DNA of 64,000 bases from Huiozyma naganishii CBS 8797. Taxonomy: Eukaryota; Ascomycota; Saccharomycetes; Saccharomycetales; Saccharomycetaceae. The stretch lies in the NCBI RefSeq assembly GCF_000348985.1, contig NC_035924.1, forward strand, positions 806,001-870,000, read 5' to 3'. A program made the position numbers and the translations under genes. Position 1 is the stretch's first letter; every line of letters begins with the position of its first letter. The notes beneath the pieces were generated by a model. That model was not told the DNA's origin and searched no databases. It saw only the letters and a program-made list of their open reading frames with translations. Shown here one piece after another: positions 1 to 9,355 of this stretch.

Positions 1-388
1 AGCAGACATTGGTTTTCTGGGGGGTTGCTATTGCAATCTGAGAAGTCAATGAAGACGTCAACTGGTCCACGCTGTCTTTTATTTTTCGTTTTACGATTGC
101 AGACGAGTTCGCAATTGAATGTTCAACGGTGTCTGGTCGCCGTTACTACAACCGTATACCTCGACCACGACGCCCACACACAATTGGCCACATGCTCTAA
201 CGTGTAACCCGAATGCCCAGTGTTTTTTCTACCAACACCCACAATCCCTCTCTCAATGACCGAACAAGATCGCTTATTAATGCGTTGATTGGGGAAAACA
301 CTTTCAATCGGACTATAAAGTAGCCAGCATTGCGATTACTCTCAGTTATTCTGGTCAGTTGTTACCAAGGGAGCCGAGACCAACGGGA
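1..388. other. Intergenic, upstream of YDL124W-like gene
   Basis: No gene is supported here. A short open frame (25-207, 60 codons) has no recognisable features and its codons look random. In S. cerevisiae the gene on this side of YDL124W is HNT1, but no HNT1-like histidine-triad sequence is visible on either strand, so the gene is either further left or absent. Confidence 0.6.
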
Positions 389-1324
389 ATGTCACACAAT
401 CAAGCGTTTGTAACTTTAAACAATGGGCATAAGATGCCCGCGGTTGCCATTATTGGGACAGGCACCCATTGGCATCACAAGAAGGAGAAGGACCATGCTC
501 TGTCCCACGAGTTGATTGAACAGCTGGAGTTTGCGCTGAGTCTGCCAGGGGTGGTCCACATCGATGCCGCAGAGATGTATGGGACGTACCCGGAGTTGAG
601 TGCAGCTTTAAGGATGACCGAAAAGCCACGCAGTGAGATATTCATCACAGACAAGCATGCTCTGCACGCTGCCATGTCGAAGGATCCTATAGCAGGGCTG
701 GAAGACTCCTTGAAGGCCAACAACCTCGACTATGTCGATTTGTATCTACTCCACAGTCCCTTCGTGGCAAAGGAGAAACCCGGGCTCACTTTGGAGGGAG
801 CGTGGAGACAGATGGAGCAATTGTACAAGGATGGGAAGGCGAAGAATATCGGGGTATCCAATTTCTCGGTAGAAGATTTGAAGAGAGTGCTGTCTGTTGC
901 GGAGATCAAACCACAGGTAAACCAGATCGAATTTCACCCATTCTTGCAAAACCAGACCCCAGGTATACTCAAATTCTGTCAAGATGAGAACATCGAATTG
1001 GAAGCGTTCACGCCACTGGGTCCTTTGCAGGTCAAGACACAGGAGGACGAGAACGATGAGTTCTTCAAGTACATTTCCAGCTTATCCGGGAAATATCAAA
1101 AGACAGAGGCTCAAATCATTCTCCGTTGGGTCACCAAACGCGGTGTAATTCCCGTTACCACGTCGCGGAGACACGACAGGATCGCAGATGCGCAAAACCT
1201 TTTTGAGTTCGATCTGGAAGACGAAGAAGTGACGAAGATCACTCGTCTGGGACTGCAACATCCACCGGTGAGATGCTACTGGAAGTCACAGTACGACAAG
1301 TTCAACGCAGAGGCCCAGAAATAA
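389..1324 (+). CDS. YDL124W: Aldo-keto reductase, NADPH-dependent alpha-keto amide reductase (YDL124W-like)
   Basis: A 311-residue aldo-keto reductase with the closest remembered match to S. cerevisiae Ydl124w, which reduces alpha-keto amides and aromatic alpha-keto compounds using NADPH in the cytosol. Visible family features are the catalytic Asp-Tyr region in HIDAAEMYGTYPE, the segment LDYVDLYLLHSPF, the IGVSNFSVEDL strand, the VNQIEFHPFLQ strand and the C-terminal cofactor region VIPVTTSRR. The length fits the family (312 in S. cerevisiae). An in-frame ATG lies 30 bases upstream at 359, but the one at 389 begins MSHNQAFVTLNNG, which lines up with the start of the S. cerevisiae protein and is preferred. 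The downstream neighbour SNA4 is also its neighbour in S. cerevisiae. Confidence 0.93.
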   Translation: MSHNQAFVTLNNGHKMPAVAIIGTGTHWHHKKEKDHALSHELIEQLEFALSLPGVVHIDAAEMYGTYPELSAALRMTEKPRSEIFITDKHALHAAMSKDPIAGLEDSLKANNLDYVDLYLLHSPFVAKEKPGLTLEGAWRQMEQLYKDGKAKNIGVSNFSVEDLKRVLSVAEIKPQVNQIEFHPFLQNQTPGILKFCQDENIELEAFTPLGPLQVKTQEDENDEFFKYISSLSGKYQKTEAQIILRWVTKRGVIPVTTSRRHDRIADAQNLFEFDLEDEEVTKITRLGLQHPPVRCYWKSQYDKFNAEAQK

Positions 1325-1410
1325 ATATGTTAGACTACCGATAAATATATGACTAAATATGCAACCCTTTACACGATCGCTCCGTAACAGTAAGGGTTAT
1401 GATATTGTGC

Positions 1411-1845
1411 TTATTCCATCGCGGAGTAAGGAGGTGGGGCGCCCGGCTTGAGCGACGTGCTGTTACGATGTGTCTGTTGATCCTTCAAAGCTTGGTTTAC
1501 ACTGAGCTGCCTCTCACCCCTGAGTAGAGGCGTCCTTGTCGAGTCTGATCCGGTGTACCCTGTATCGTTTACCCGATGTGGGCCTGCGTTGGTCTGTGCC
1601 TCACTGTCAATCCAGCCTTGCTGGTAGAAGAAAGCGTAGTCGGCGTTACGCAGAGGACTGGTGACTGATATGTAGTAGAAGGCATGGATAGTGCCAGGGA
1701 GCAACCCCAGCATAGTCAGAAGCACATTCAAAAGAAGATCGCTGGAACATATCCCTGATCTGAACACGACCGCCGCGGGAGGGAATATAATAGCTATTAT
1801 ATATAGGAGTAGGTCCGAGACGGTGCAACATACATAGCAGCACAT
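1411..1845 (-). CDS. SNA4: Sna4-like vacuolar membrane protein of the PMP3 family
   Basis: A 144-residue protein matching S. cerevisiae Sna4, a small membrane protein of the PMP3/UPF0057 family delivered to the vacuole by the multivesicular body route. It opens with a cysteine-rich MCCYVCCTVSD, then two hydrophobic segments (about residues 10-26 and 34-58) around FPPAAVVFRSG, which is the family signature. The tail ends in PPPYSAME; PPxY motifs of this kind bind WW domains of the ubiquitin ligase Rsp5 and drive sorting. An open frame continues 41 codons upstream to 1968, but that extension is basic and unlike the family, so the MCCY start is chosen. The gene faces YDL124W (convergent), whereas in S. 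cerevisiae both lie on one strand. Confidence 0.9.
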   Translation of the reverse strand: MCCYVCCTVSDLLLYIIAIIFPPAAVVFRSGICSSDLLLNVLLTMLGLLPGTIHAFYYISVTSPLRNADYAFFYQQGWIDSEAQTNAGPHRVNDTGYTGSDSTRTPLLRGERQLSVNQALKDQQTHRNSTSLKPGAPPPYSAME

Positions 1846-2490
1846 TTTGGTCTTGTTTGAGATGGACAGCAGGTGTATTATTGTCAGATCTTTGGTTCCA
1901 CTGTGATCCCTTAAACGTTTTAAACGCTGCAGTTTTTGTATCAATTTTGTTCCGTTTCTGATCCGCACAGCGTCAGCGTTTCGTGGATGGAGGAGGGGAG
2001 AACAGCACTGTGCATCTGCATCTGCTCTTGATGGAACCGTTGGGTGGGGAAAAGAGTCTCGGTGTTGGGTGGAGGGTTGACGTAAAGGTGCCTCTGACTA
2101 TTAGAGTGCAAGTTTACAAAATGTTAGGGTGAACACGGTGTGTCTGAGGTTAGCACCATCGTGGAGCGTGCTTGACTAGAACTGGTTTTTTGAGCCATCG
2201 ATACCGGATTGTTGAGTAGAATCACTCACCACCCAGCATGGTATCTACTAGACTGTGAGGCAGAATCGGTTTTCTGACCCTTTTGAATCTTCTCTGATTT
2301 CGAATCACCGAATGTTTGGCAGCTACAATAGTCCCATTCACAACGGCTCTTCTTTTTTTGTAACACTAGTTCAGAGAATGAATAGCATATATTGGTCCAG
2401 CGTGGATCCCTAAGAGTTTAATTATAAAACCACCTGACTACCTTATTGCTACTTAAAGCTCAGCATTTTTTTAAAAAAACACAAATAACA
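1846..2490. other. SNA4 upstream region and tRNA 5' flank
   Basis: No gene is seen. The stretch from about 2210 begins TGTTGAGTAGAATC and lies within 300 bases upstream of a tRNA gene, the place where Ty1-type elements insert, so a decayed LTR is possible but not demonstrable. This is also the junction between the YDL124W/SNA4 block and the YIL079C block of S. cerevisiae. Confidence 0.5.
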
Positions 2491-2564
2491 GGTCTCTTGG
2501 CCCAGTTGGTTAAGGCACCGTGCTAATAACGCGGGGATCAGCAGTTCGATCCTGCTAGAGACCA
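2491..2564 (+). tRNA. tI(AAU): tRNA-Ile, anticodon AAU
   Basis: A complete 74-base tRNA with no intron. The 7-bp acceptor stem pairs 2491-2497 with 2557-2563, and the discriminator base is A2564. The A box lies near 2498-2509 and the B box (GTTCGATCC) near 2544-2552. The anticodon stem pairs CCGUG (2518-2522) with CGCGG (2530-2534) around the loop CUAAUAA, which places the anticodon AAU at 2525-2527. A34 would be edited to inosine, so it reads AUU, AUC and AUA. It is almost identical to the S. cerevisiae tRNA-Ile(AAU) as remembered. The CCA end is not encoded. Confidence 0.97.
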
Positions 2565-2572
2565 TTTTTTTT
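2565..2572 (+). terminator. RNA polymerase III terminator of tRNA-Ile
   Basis: A run of eight T residues immediately follows the discriminator base, a typical RNA polymerase III stop. Another T run follows at about 2576. Confidence 0.9.
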
Positions 2573-2781
2573 GGTGTTTTTTGGCCAATTCCTCTTAACC
2601 TGACCGGGAACACCCCGAACTTGTGTAACTTCCTTCTGCTTTGCTTACTTCTAAGTTTTGGATTCGAAGCCTTGTTGCTTGGAAGCCCGACTTTAAAACA
2701 GCCTTTGTATTATTTTACTTAATTGTTTGCATATTTCTTGACACCTCTGCGCTTGTGGGTACACCTGTACCATTTTATCGT

Positions 2782-3900
2782 TCATCTTTTCATGTTTAGG
2801 ACGCCGCTTCTAAAAGGTTTGTACGAGTTATAGTTTTTATAATTGTTTCTTTGCGACTGTGGGTAGTTATTATTGTTATTATTCGCTCCGTTGGAGGCGT
2901 ACCGCGAGCCCGACATGTTCTGCGCAACGTTCCCGCCTCTGTTGGACCTGGGGAAGTCCAACGGGTGGCCCTTCGAGTCGCCATACGACACGTTCAAGGA
3001 CCGGCCGACCTGTGTCGGTTGTGGTTGCCGCTGCTGTTTGTTCCCATTTCTTGCCGAATTGTTATTGCCACCACTATCGTTTCTCTTCCTTTTCTTTCCA
3101 CCCCTCCTGCTACTGTTGCCCGCGCTAGGTTCATTTGGGATGTAGCTATCGTACGATGCATCGTCGAACTCGTAATCGTTGTAGTCGATTGTCCCGCTGT
3201 TGTTGTACGAGTTGTACTGTGCGTCCTGTCTTTCCAACGCGTCCAGGTACTCGTAGTACTGTTCGCCCAAAGTTTTATCAAGATTATCGCCCGAGAACGC
3301 GCTTCCATCGTCCTTGGGGACTCTCGAGGACCGTGGACCCCAGCAGTCGTCACCAAAATGGCCCTGCGACCCACAGTTGTAGCAGTACACCTTCTCGAAA
3401 GGCACCTTCTTGAGCCTGTCCTTCTTATCCCGCAGCAAGTACACCCTCCATATGGTTGGGCATCTGTCCCTGGAGTGTCTCTTACTGTTGCACAGCGTAC
3501 AGTATATCCTCTTCCATTTCTGCGGGCACTGCGACCTGTAGTGTCCGTTCTCATTACAGTTAGTGCACTTGATCGCCTTCGGACACTGTTTCGAGTAATG
3601 GTCGTCCATGGACCCGCAGTACGTGCAGATGACGTGCGTACAGTGCTTCTTCAAATGCCCACGCTGTGAACAGTTGCTGCACTTGGGCACGGCCTCCTTG
3701 ATGCTGTCTTTGTCGCCGTCCTCGACACCAAAATACCGGCCCTGGCCTCGCAGACTCCGCAGCACCTCTGGGTCCCCGTCCACCTCCTCGATCGAGGGCG
3801 CAACCAGCTTCGGCTTGCCGTTGCTACTGCTACTCGGATTCGTATCCGTCACAAACGGAAGCGTATCCATGCTTTCCACCTCTGACAGCAGTCCTGACAT
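2782..3900 (-). CDS. AIR1: Air1/Air2 zinc-knuckle subunit of the TRAMP complex
   Basis: A 372-residue RNA-binding protein of the TRAMP complex, which joins Trf4/Trf5 and Mtr4 to adenylate aberrant nuclear RNAs for decay by the exosome. Five CCHC zinc knuckles (CX2CX4HX4C type) lie at about residues 74-87, 92-106, 112-125, 134-147 and 173-186, the Air protein hallmark; the IWRVYLL linker before the last knuckle is the conserved Trf4-contacting region in the family. The C-terminal half is low complexity: acidic and tyrosine-rich, then a KKRKR basic patch and asparagine runs. Divergent pairing with THS1 is the AIR1 (YIL079C) arrangement rather than AIR2, which decides the name. Confidence 0.92.
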   Translation of the reverse strand: MSGLLSEVESMDTLPFVTDTNPSSSSNGKPKLVAPSIEEVDGDPEVLRSLRGQGRYFGVEDGDKDSIKEAVPKCSNCSQRGHLKKHCTHVICTYCGSMDDHYSKQCPKAIKCTNCNENGHYRSQCPQKWKRIYCTLCNSKRHSRDRCPTIWRVYLLRDKKDRLKKVPFEKVYCYNCGSQGHFGDDCWGPRSSRVPKDDGSAFSGDNLDKTLGEQYYEYLDALERQDAQYNSYNNSGTIDYNDYEFDDASYDSYIPNEPSAGNSSRRGGKKRKRNDSGGNNNSARNGNKQQRQPQPTQVGRSLNVSYGDSKGHPLDFPRSNRGGNVAQNMSGSRYASNGANNNNNNYPQSQRNNYKNYNSYKPFRSGVLNMKR

Positions 3901-4530
3901 TTTTTTTGAAGCAGCACAGATATATGTATGGACTTGTGCACCAGATGCTGTCTGAGTTTGTTCCTGTGTATCAACACTAAAAAGTCTCTGTTCTGTCTCT
4001 GCGCATCTTCTTTGAACAATTACGTTTCATATATATATATAAAAATTTCCCAAGCGATACGCTGTCCAAGAACACGGTCCTTCTCGAGTCACTCTCAAGT
4101 ACACTACACTATGTATACAAGTGTCTACACCCATTTCAAGAAACGGCACGCTGTCAACAAGACTCATCACCGTGCAAGACTCCGAACGGACTCCGCTGCC
4201 TCTCCCCCTCCCCCTACATCCCCAGCCCCTGGGTCAATTTTGAAGCTGGAAAAAGTGACAACCACCCACTACACGGTACAAGCACTCCAGAGATCACCAA
4301 CACGACCCTCTGAGGGCCCCACAACCGGCCACAACGACGTCTTCTTGTTGCAACTCATCGCTGAAGAACGAACTCAAAAAAAGTTGAAAAAAAAAAACAG
4401 TAGAAAAATTTTTTCAAAGTTATTGAACTTCGCGATTTGCATCGAACCGTTGAACAGTTTGAGCAGTTGCTGTTGTTGTTGCTGTTGTGAGTTGTGTCCT
4501 TTGCGATCGATCGAGAGAACGAGCTGTGCG
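3901..4530 (+). other. Divergent AIR1-THS1 region with a long open leader
   Basis: This 630-base region separates AIR1 from THS1. It holds an A/T-rich stretch (TATATATATATA near 4030), a core Gcn4-type TGACTC on the minus strand (4086-4091), an A-rich run near 4377-4400 and a TTG/CTG repeat at about 4460-4486. The THS1 frame stays open from the ATG at 3928 right through to the THS1 start, with another in-frame ATG at 4111. It is most simply a promoter and 5' untranslated region. Confidence 0.55.
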
Positions 4531-6729
4531 ATGAGTGCTGAGGTTGCTGAACAGGTGCAGAAACTGTCCGTGAAGGACGGGCAGAGCAATGACAAGAAAC
4601 AGAAGCAGAAGCAGGGCAAGCAGCCAGGGAAGCAGCTGTTCATGGACCCGGAGCCCGCGTTCATTGCGGAGAGGGGTGCTCTGTTTGATGCATTGCAGGA
4701 GCAGTACAAGGAGAAGGTGGCTGCGATGCCTCGCCACACATTGAAGGTCGTGTTGAAGGATGGGGCCGTGAAGGAGGCAACATCGTGGGAAACTACTCCT
4801 ATGGATGTTGCAAAGGAGATCTCCAAGTCCTTGTCCGACAGACTTTGCATTGCCAAGGTCAATGGGCAATTGTGGGATCTGGAGAGACCTCTGGAGGGTG
4901 ATGCGAACGAGGAGATCAAGCTGGAGTTGCTAGATTTCGAGTCCGAGGAGGGGAGGAAAGTGTTCTGGCACTCGTCTGCTCACGTGCTGGGCGAGGCCTG
5001 TGAGTGTAACTTGGGTGCACATATCTGTCTGGGTCCACCAACGGATGACGGGTTCTTCTACGAGTTCTCCGTCCGGGACAGCATGAAGCCGCTCGGTGAA
5101 GGTGAGGAGGAGAGAACCGTCTCGCAGGCGGACTTCCCTAACTTGGAAGCTGTCGCGAAGCAGGTCATCAAGCAGAAGCAGAAGTTCGAGCGGTTGGTCA
5201 TGTCTAAGGAGGACCTGTTGAAAATGTTCCACTACTCCAAATACAAGAAGTACCTGATCCAGACCAAGATCCCAGATGGAGGTGCCACCACCGTGTACAG
5301 ATGTGGTAAGCTGATCGATCTATGTGTTGGTCCACATATCCCACACACAGGGAGGATCAAAGCTTTCAAGCTGTTGAAGAACTCGTCCTCGTACTTCTTA
5401 GGGGACGCCAACAACGATTCCTTGCAGAGAGTGTACGGTGTCTCCTTCCCAGACAAGAAATTGCTGGACGCACACTTGAAGTTCTTGGCTGAAGCACAGA
5501 TGAGAGACCACAGAAAGATCGGGAAGGAGCAGGAATTGTTCATGTTCAACGAGATGTCTCCAGGTTGCGCATTCTGGTTACCACATGGTACCAGAATCTA
5601 CAACACGCTGGTCTCTCTTTTGAGAACAGAGTACCAGAAGAGAGGTTACGAGGAGGTCATCACTCCAAACATGTACAACTCCAAGTTGTGGGAAACCTCA
5701 GGTCACTGGGCCAACTACAAGGAGAACATGTTCAGCTTTGAGGTCGAGAAGGAGACCTTCGGGTTGAAGCCCATGAACTGTCCAGGTCACTGTCTGATGT
5801 TCAAAGCGAGAGAACGTTCGTACAGAGAACTGCCTTGGAGAGTCGCCGATTTCGGTGTTATCCACAGAAACGAATTCTCCGGTGCTCTGTCTGGTTTGAC
5901 CCGTGTGAGAAGATTCCAACAAGACGACGCTCACATCTTCTGTAAACATGACCAAATTGAATCCGAGATCGCCAACATCTTCGATTTTTTGAAGTACGTT
6001 TACGGCGTGTTCGGTTTCGAGTTCAAGATGGAACTGTCCACGAGACCAGAGAAGTACGTCGGGGAAATCGAAACTTGGGACGCTGCTGAGGCCAGATTGG
6101 AGTCCGCTTTGAAGAAGTGGGGTGGGAACTGGGAAGTCAACCCTGGTGACGGTGCCTTCTACGGTCCAAAGATCGATATCATGATCTCGGACGCGCTACG
6201 GAGATGGCACCAGTGTGCTACCATTCAGCTGGATTTCCAACTTCCAAACAGATTCGAATTGGAATTCAAAGCTAAGGAAAACGAGGGTAGCGAAAACTAC
6301 GAAAGACCAGTTATGATCCATCGTGCCATCTTAGGTTCCGTGGAAAGAATGACCGCCATTTTGACCGAGCATTTCGCAGGGAAGTGGCCATTCTGGTTGT
6401 CTCCACGCCAGGTGCTCGTCGTCCCAGTCGGGGTCAAGTACCAAGACTACGCTCAAGATGTGCGCGACCAATTGCACGCCGCCGGGTTCTACGCCGATGT
6501 CGACATGACCGGTAACACTTTGCAAAAGAAGGTCAGAAACGGTCAAATGCTGAAGTACAACTTCATCTTTATCGTTGGTGAACAGGAAATGAACGAGAAA
6601 TCTGTCAACATCAGAAACAGAGACATCATGGAGGAGCAAGGTAAGAATGCCACCGTCGCACTGGCCACCGTGATCGAACAGTTGAAGGTTTTGAAGGACG
6701 AGAAGAGAATGGATAACAAAATGATCTGA
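4531..6729 (+). CDS. THS1: Cytoplasmic threonyl-tRNA synthetase
   Basis: A 732-residue class II threonyl-tRNA synthetase, which charges tRNA-Thr in the cytosol (734 residues in S. cerevisiae). Domains in order: a lysine-rich leader, a TGS domain (about 70-135), the editing domain with HSSAHVLGE (His147, His151), and the class II catalytic core. The core shows NCPGHC with the zinc-binding cysteine, motif 2 [13 protein letters not shown] and motif 3 around ILGSVERM. The C-terminal anticodon-binding domain starts near [10 protein letters not shown]. The start at 4531 ([16 protein letters not shown]) matches the S. cerevisiae N terminus; the frame is open far upstream (see the leader entry). Divergent from AIR1, as in S. 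cerevisiae. Confidence 0.97.
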   Translation: MSAEVAEQVQKLSVKDGQSNDKKQKQKQGKQPGKQLFMDPEPAFIAERGALFDALQEQYKEKVAAMPRHTLKVVLKDGAVKEATSWETTPMDVAKEISKSLSDRLCIAKVNGQLWDLERPLEGDANEEIKLELLDFESEEGRKVFWHSSAHVLGEACECNLGAHICLGPPTDDGFFYEFSVRDSMKPLGEGEEERTVSQADFPNLEAVAKQVIKQKQKFERLVMSKEDLLKMFHYSKYKKYLIQTKIPDGGATTVYRCGKLIDLCVGPHIPHTGRIKAFKLLKNSSSYFLGDANNDSLQRVYGVSFPDKKLLDAHLKFLAEAQMRDHRKIGKEQELFMFNEMSPGCAFWLPHGTRIYNTLVSLLRTEYQKRGYEEVITPNMYNSKLWETSGHWANYKENMFSFEVEKETFGLKPMNCPGHCLMFKARERSYRELPWRVADFGVIHRNEFSGALSGLTRVRRFQQDDAHIFCKHDQIESEIANIFDFLKYVYGVFGFEFKMELSTRPEKYVGEIETWDAAEARLESALKKWGGNWEVNPGDGAFYGPKIDIMISDALRRWHQCATIQLDFQLPNRFELEFKAKENEGSENYERPVMIHRAILGSVERMTAILTEHFAGKWPFWLSPRQVLVVPVGVKYQDYAQDVRDQLHAAGFYADVDMTGNTLQKKVRNGQMLKYNFIFIVGEQEMNEKSVNIRNRDIMEEQGKNATVALATVIEQLKVLKDEKRMDNKMI

Positions 6730-7027
6730 ACGAGCACAATATGCCTCTCGCCCTAATGTGTGTCTAATACACCGTACAAATGTAAACTCTCGAAATATTA
6801 TCTATAATGTCGATAGACTTGTAACGAAGGAAGAAAGAAAGAACGTAAACATCGATTCAAAGAGTATTACATAGTCTTTCCTTTCTTTCCCTACTTCGGT
6901 AGAGCACGCCCCGTGAGCGATGTGTAGTAGTTGTTATAAAAATACGGGTGACCGTTATTATCTTAAGAATATATAGATCTAAAAACTTATTCTAATGAAT
7001 AGTAGAGGGAGAATACGGTTAGCCTCC

Positions 7028-8017
7028 CTAGTCTTTAGGATGTCTTTCATTTTCTAGTAACTTGTCAAAGTCGTCTTGAGATGGTCGTTCAATCGAGTAC
7101 GCCTGCTGTCCCTTATCCTCGCTTAGTGGAGACGAGAAAATATCTTCTTCCGCACTGTCGGCACCAGTATCCAGCACTCTGCCGTCCTCATCGAAATTTT
7201 CTCGTCTGATTTTACCCCAACTTGAAGACGACGAGAGAGGGTCGTCTGCATCGTTTTCCTTCTTAACATTCCCCTCTCTCACTTTTGACCAAGCATCCCC
7301 TGGTGAGTTGAGCATGGCTCCAGAACCTGTTTCAGCTCTTCCATTCTCCTTTGAATGGCCCAACTTGGTCGCAGTTGAATGGAGCCCCATGGGATCTCTC
7401 TGGTGCATGAAGGGGGACAATTGGGGCAAGTTGCCCGTGAACTGTTCGAGTTTGACTTTCGGATCCGGGAACACTTTTTCCGGGTGCAAATACGTGGTGT
7501 AGAAATACGACGCCCACTTGGAACTCCCGCCGTTTTTCAACAACGCCATCATATCGTATTTCCGCTCCTCTCGAGGGACAACCTTGAGGGCATCTCCAGC
7601 GTTCAATTCGTCATCGCCGTAACTGTTCTTGCCCGAAAACTTCCCCTCGGGATCCAATGCGTTCAATTCCCTCTTGTAAGCCCAATCCCCGGCCAGGTAC
7701 GAGGCAACAAACATGCCAACAATCCCAAACATGAAATTCCGCGGCACCTTGACTCCCTTCACCGACCCAGTGTTGTAGTACCGAATCGCAAACGGCGGCG
7801 CAAAAACGGCCCCAAACCCAGCCCATGCAGACGCCGCCTGGTATCGTGCAATTGACGCGTACGAATTGGACAGATCCAGCCTGTCACGAGCATCCAGCAC
7901 TTTATCCCTCTCGTAAAATTTAAGGGCCGCTTCGTACGCCTCTCTAAACCAGCGGTTATCCAGTTTTTTGGGCAGCACAACGCCCTCCCCTTCTGTACCT
8001 CTCTCATCAGACATCAA
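7028..8017 (-). CDS. RCI37: Mitochondrial respiratory-chain-associated protein (Rci37, YIL077C-like)
   Basis: A 329-residue protein whose position between THS1 and SEC28, length and general sequence fit S. cerevisiae YIL077C (320 residues), a mitochondrial protein named Rci37 for interaction with the respiratory chain. Two weakly hydrophobic segments are visible, one around ASAWAGFGAVFAPP and one around FMFGIVGMFVASYLAG (about residues 65-110). The C-terminal half is acidic, serine-rich and probably disordered. No catalytic motif is seen. Two consecutive ATGs occur at the start; the second is at 8014. The biochemical role is not known. Confidence 0.82.
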   Translation of the reverse strand: MMSDERGTEGEGVVLPKKLDNRWFREAYEAALKFYERDKVLDARDRLDLSNSYASIARYQAASAWAGFGAVFAPPFAIRYYNTGSVKGVKVPRNFMFGIVGMFVASYLAGDWAYKRELNALDPEGKFSGKNSYGDDELNAGDALKVVPREERKYDMMALLKNGGSSKWASYFYTTYLHPEKVFPDPKVKLEQFTGNLPQLSPFMHQRDPMGLHSTATKLGHSKENGRAETGSGAMLNSPGDAWSKVREGNVKKENDADDPLSSSSSWGKIRRENFDEDGRVLDTGADSAEEDIFSSPLSEDKGQQAYSIERPSQDDFDKLLENERHPKD

Positions 8018-8283
8018 ACTCGAACTGGTGGCCTCAAACAGCGGTAGCCAGACACCTTTTGAAACGGCAGTTGGGAGAGGACCCTGTCAGGAACTGCAAC
8101 AAGAACTGAAATATCAACATTTTGGAAAAAAATAAATCGAAAGACGTGTTAAGAGACGATCTCAACGACGTTGATTGGAACAAGCGATCTGCTGAGCGTT
8201 GAGGGAGTGTTCTGTGTGTGATATAGTGGTACACCTGGTTCCTGATCTTACGCTGCTACTAGAGTAGAGAGGATAGCAAAAAA

Positions 8284-9171
8284 ATGGACTACTTTAGTAT
8301 AAAGCAGAACTACTACGCGGGTGACTTTGCGCAGGCGTTGACGGAGGTACAGAAATTCAATAAGACAGAGGATGACACGTTACTGTTTTACAAGATGAAA
8401 TGTGACCTCGCGTTGGGAACGTACTCGAAGGGGGCGTCGCACGGCTCACTGGGCAAGAAATTCGACCTGTACGCCAAATTCTTGCAAGATAGGGACATTT
8501 CTGCGTTGGAGAAGTCCATTGCGGTCGACTCATCTTCGCCGTACGAATTGAACCTTTTGGCCTCTGCACAGGCTGTTCTTGGTCAATTGGACGACAGTTT
8601 GGAGACATGTGTTGCTGGGATTGACAGCGACGATGTTACCGGTACCACAGAACTACTTTTACTCGGGATCCAGGTCACTTTGCTAAACGGTCAATTCTCC
8701 ATTGCGCAAACCATGCTTGAAAACTTTATCAGCGGGCAAGAAGGTGAGGTCAGTAGTGAGGACGAGCTGATCATCAACTTGGCGGAATCGTACGTCAAGT
8801 TTGCGACCAACGAGGACACCACCAGTTCCAACTTCTACTATTTTGAAGAACTAGCTCAAACGTTCCCCAGCTGGAAAACCCAATTGAGTTTGCTGAATAT
8901 GCATCTGCAACAGGTCAACATCGAGGAGTCCAGGGGCATTGTCCAGCTCTTGGAATCGGACTACTATGCGGTCGAACAGAAGGAAGCTGCAGCGGTGTAC
9001 CGGCCACATTTCCTCGCCAGTAAGATTACGTTGGCTATCCTAGAGGGTTCCAGTGATCTGCCGTTGCTGAGAGAGGAACTGATTAAGTTGGACCCTCACC
9101 ATAGATACGTTGTGAGCCACAAGAACATCAACGCTAAATTTGACGACGTTATAGCTAAATACAAGGCATAG
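8284..9171 (+). CDS. SEC28: Epsilon-COP coatomer subunit
   Basis: A 295-residue epsilon subunit of the COPI coat (296 residues in S. cerevisiae), which stabilises alpha-COP and acts in Golgi-to-ER transport. The start MDYFSIKQNYYAGDF is the conserved family opening. The body is made of helical TPR-like repeats, visible as alternating hydrophobic and acidic helices, ending in HKNINAKFDDVIAKYKA. The ATG at 8284 is preceded by an A run, the usual yeast start context. It is convergent with RPN2 and divergent from RCI37, as in S. cerevisiae. Confidence 0.95.
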   Translation: MDYFSIKQNYYAGDFAQALTEVQKFNKTEDDTLLFYKMKCDLALGTYSKGASHGSLGKKFDLYAKFLQDRDISALEKSIAVDSSSPYELNLLASAQAVLGQLDDSLETCVAGIDSDDVTGTTELLLLGIQVTLLNGQFSIAQTMLENFISGQEGEVSSEDELIINLAESYVKFATNEDTTSSNFYYFEELAQTFPSWKTQLSLLNMHLQQVNIEESRGIVQLLESDYYAVEQKEAAAVYRPHFLASKITLAILEGSSDLPLLREELIKLDPHHRYVVSHKNINAKFDDVIAKYKA

Positions 9172-9355
9172 AACGGGCGTGCTCCGTTAACCGACGTATA
9201 TATTTAGTATCAAAGTGTATATTGTCATCGACGACTTTTACTTTACTTCTTCTACTTCCTTCTTTCTACTATACACGAACTCAGACGCTTAGATATGTAT
9301 TCGTTTTCATTATTACTACTGTTATTCTTGAATGTGGATGATGATATTATACTAA

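Noticed and set aside
1..207. A partial HNT1 gene at the left edge, expected from S. cerevisiae order
   Set aside because: No histidine-triad or other HNT1 sequence appears on the minus strand, and stops interrupt the longest frame.
2210..2490. A Ty long terminal repeat upstream of the tRNA gene
   Set aside because: Only the first bases resemble an LTR start; there is no matching end or target duplication, so it is kept as a possibility in the findings and not as a feature.
2851..3669. A 272-codon frame on the plus strand opposite AIR1
   Set aside because: It is antisense to the conserved zinc knuckles of AIR1, and its composition (Val/Arg/Leu-rich) is what a reverse frame of Cys-, His- and Asn-rich coding gives.
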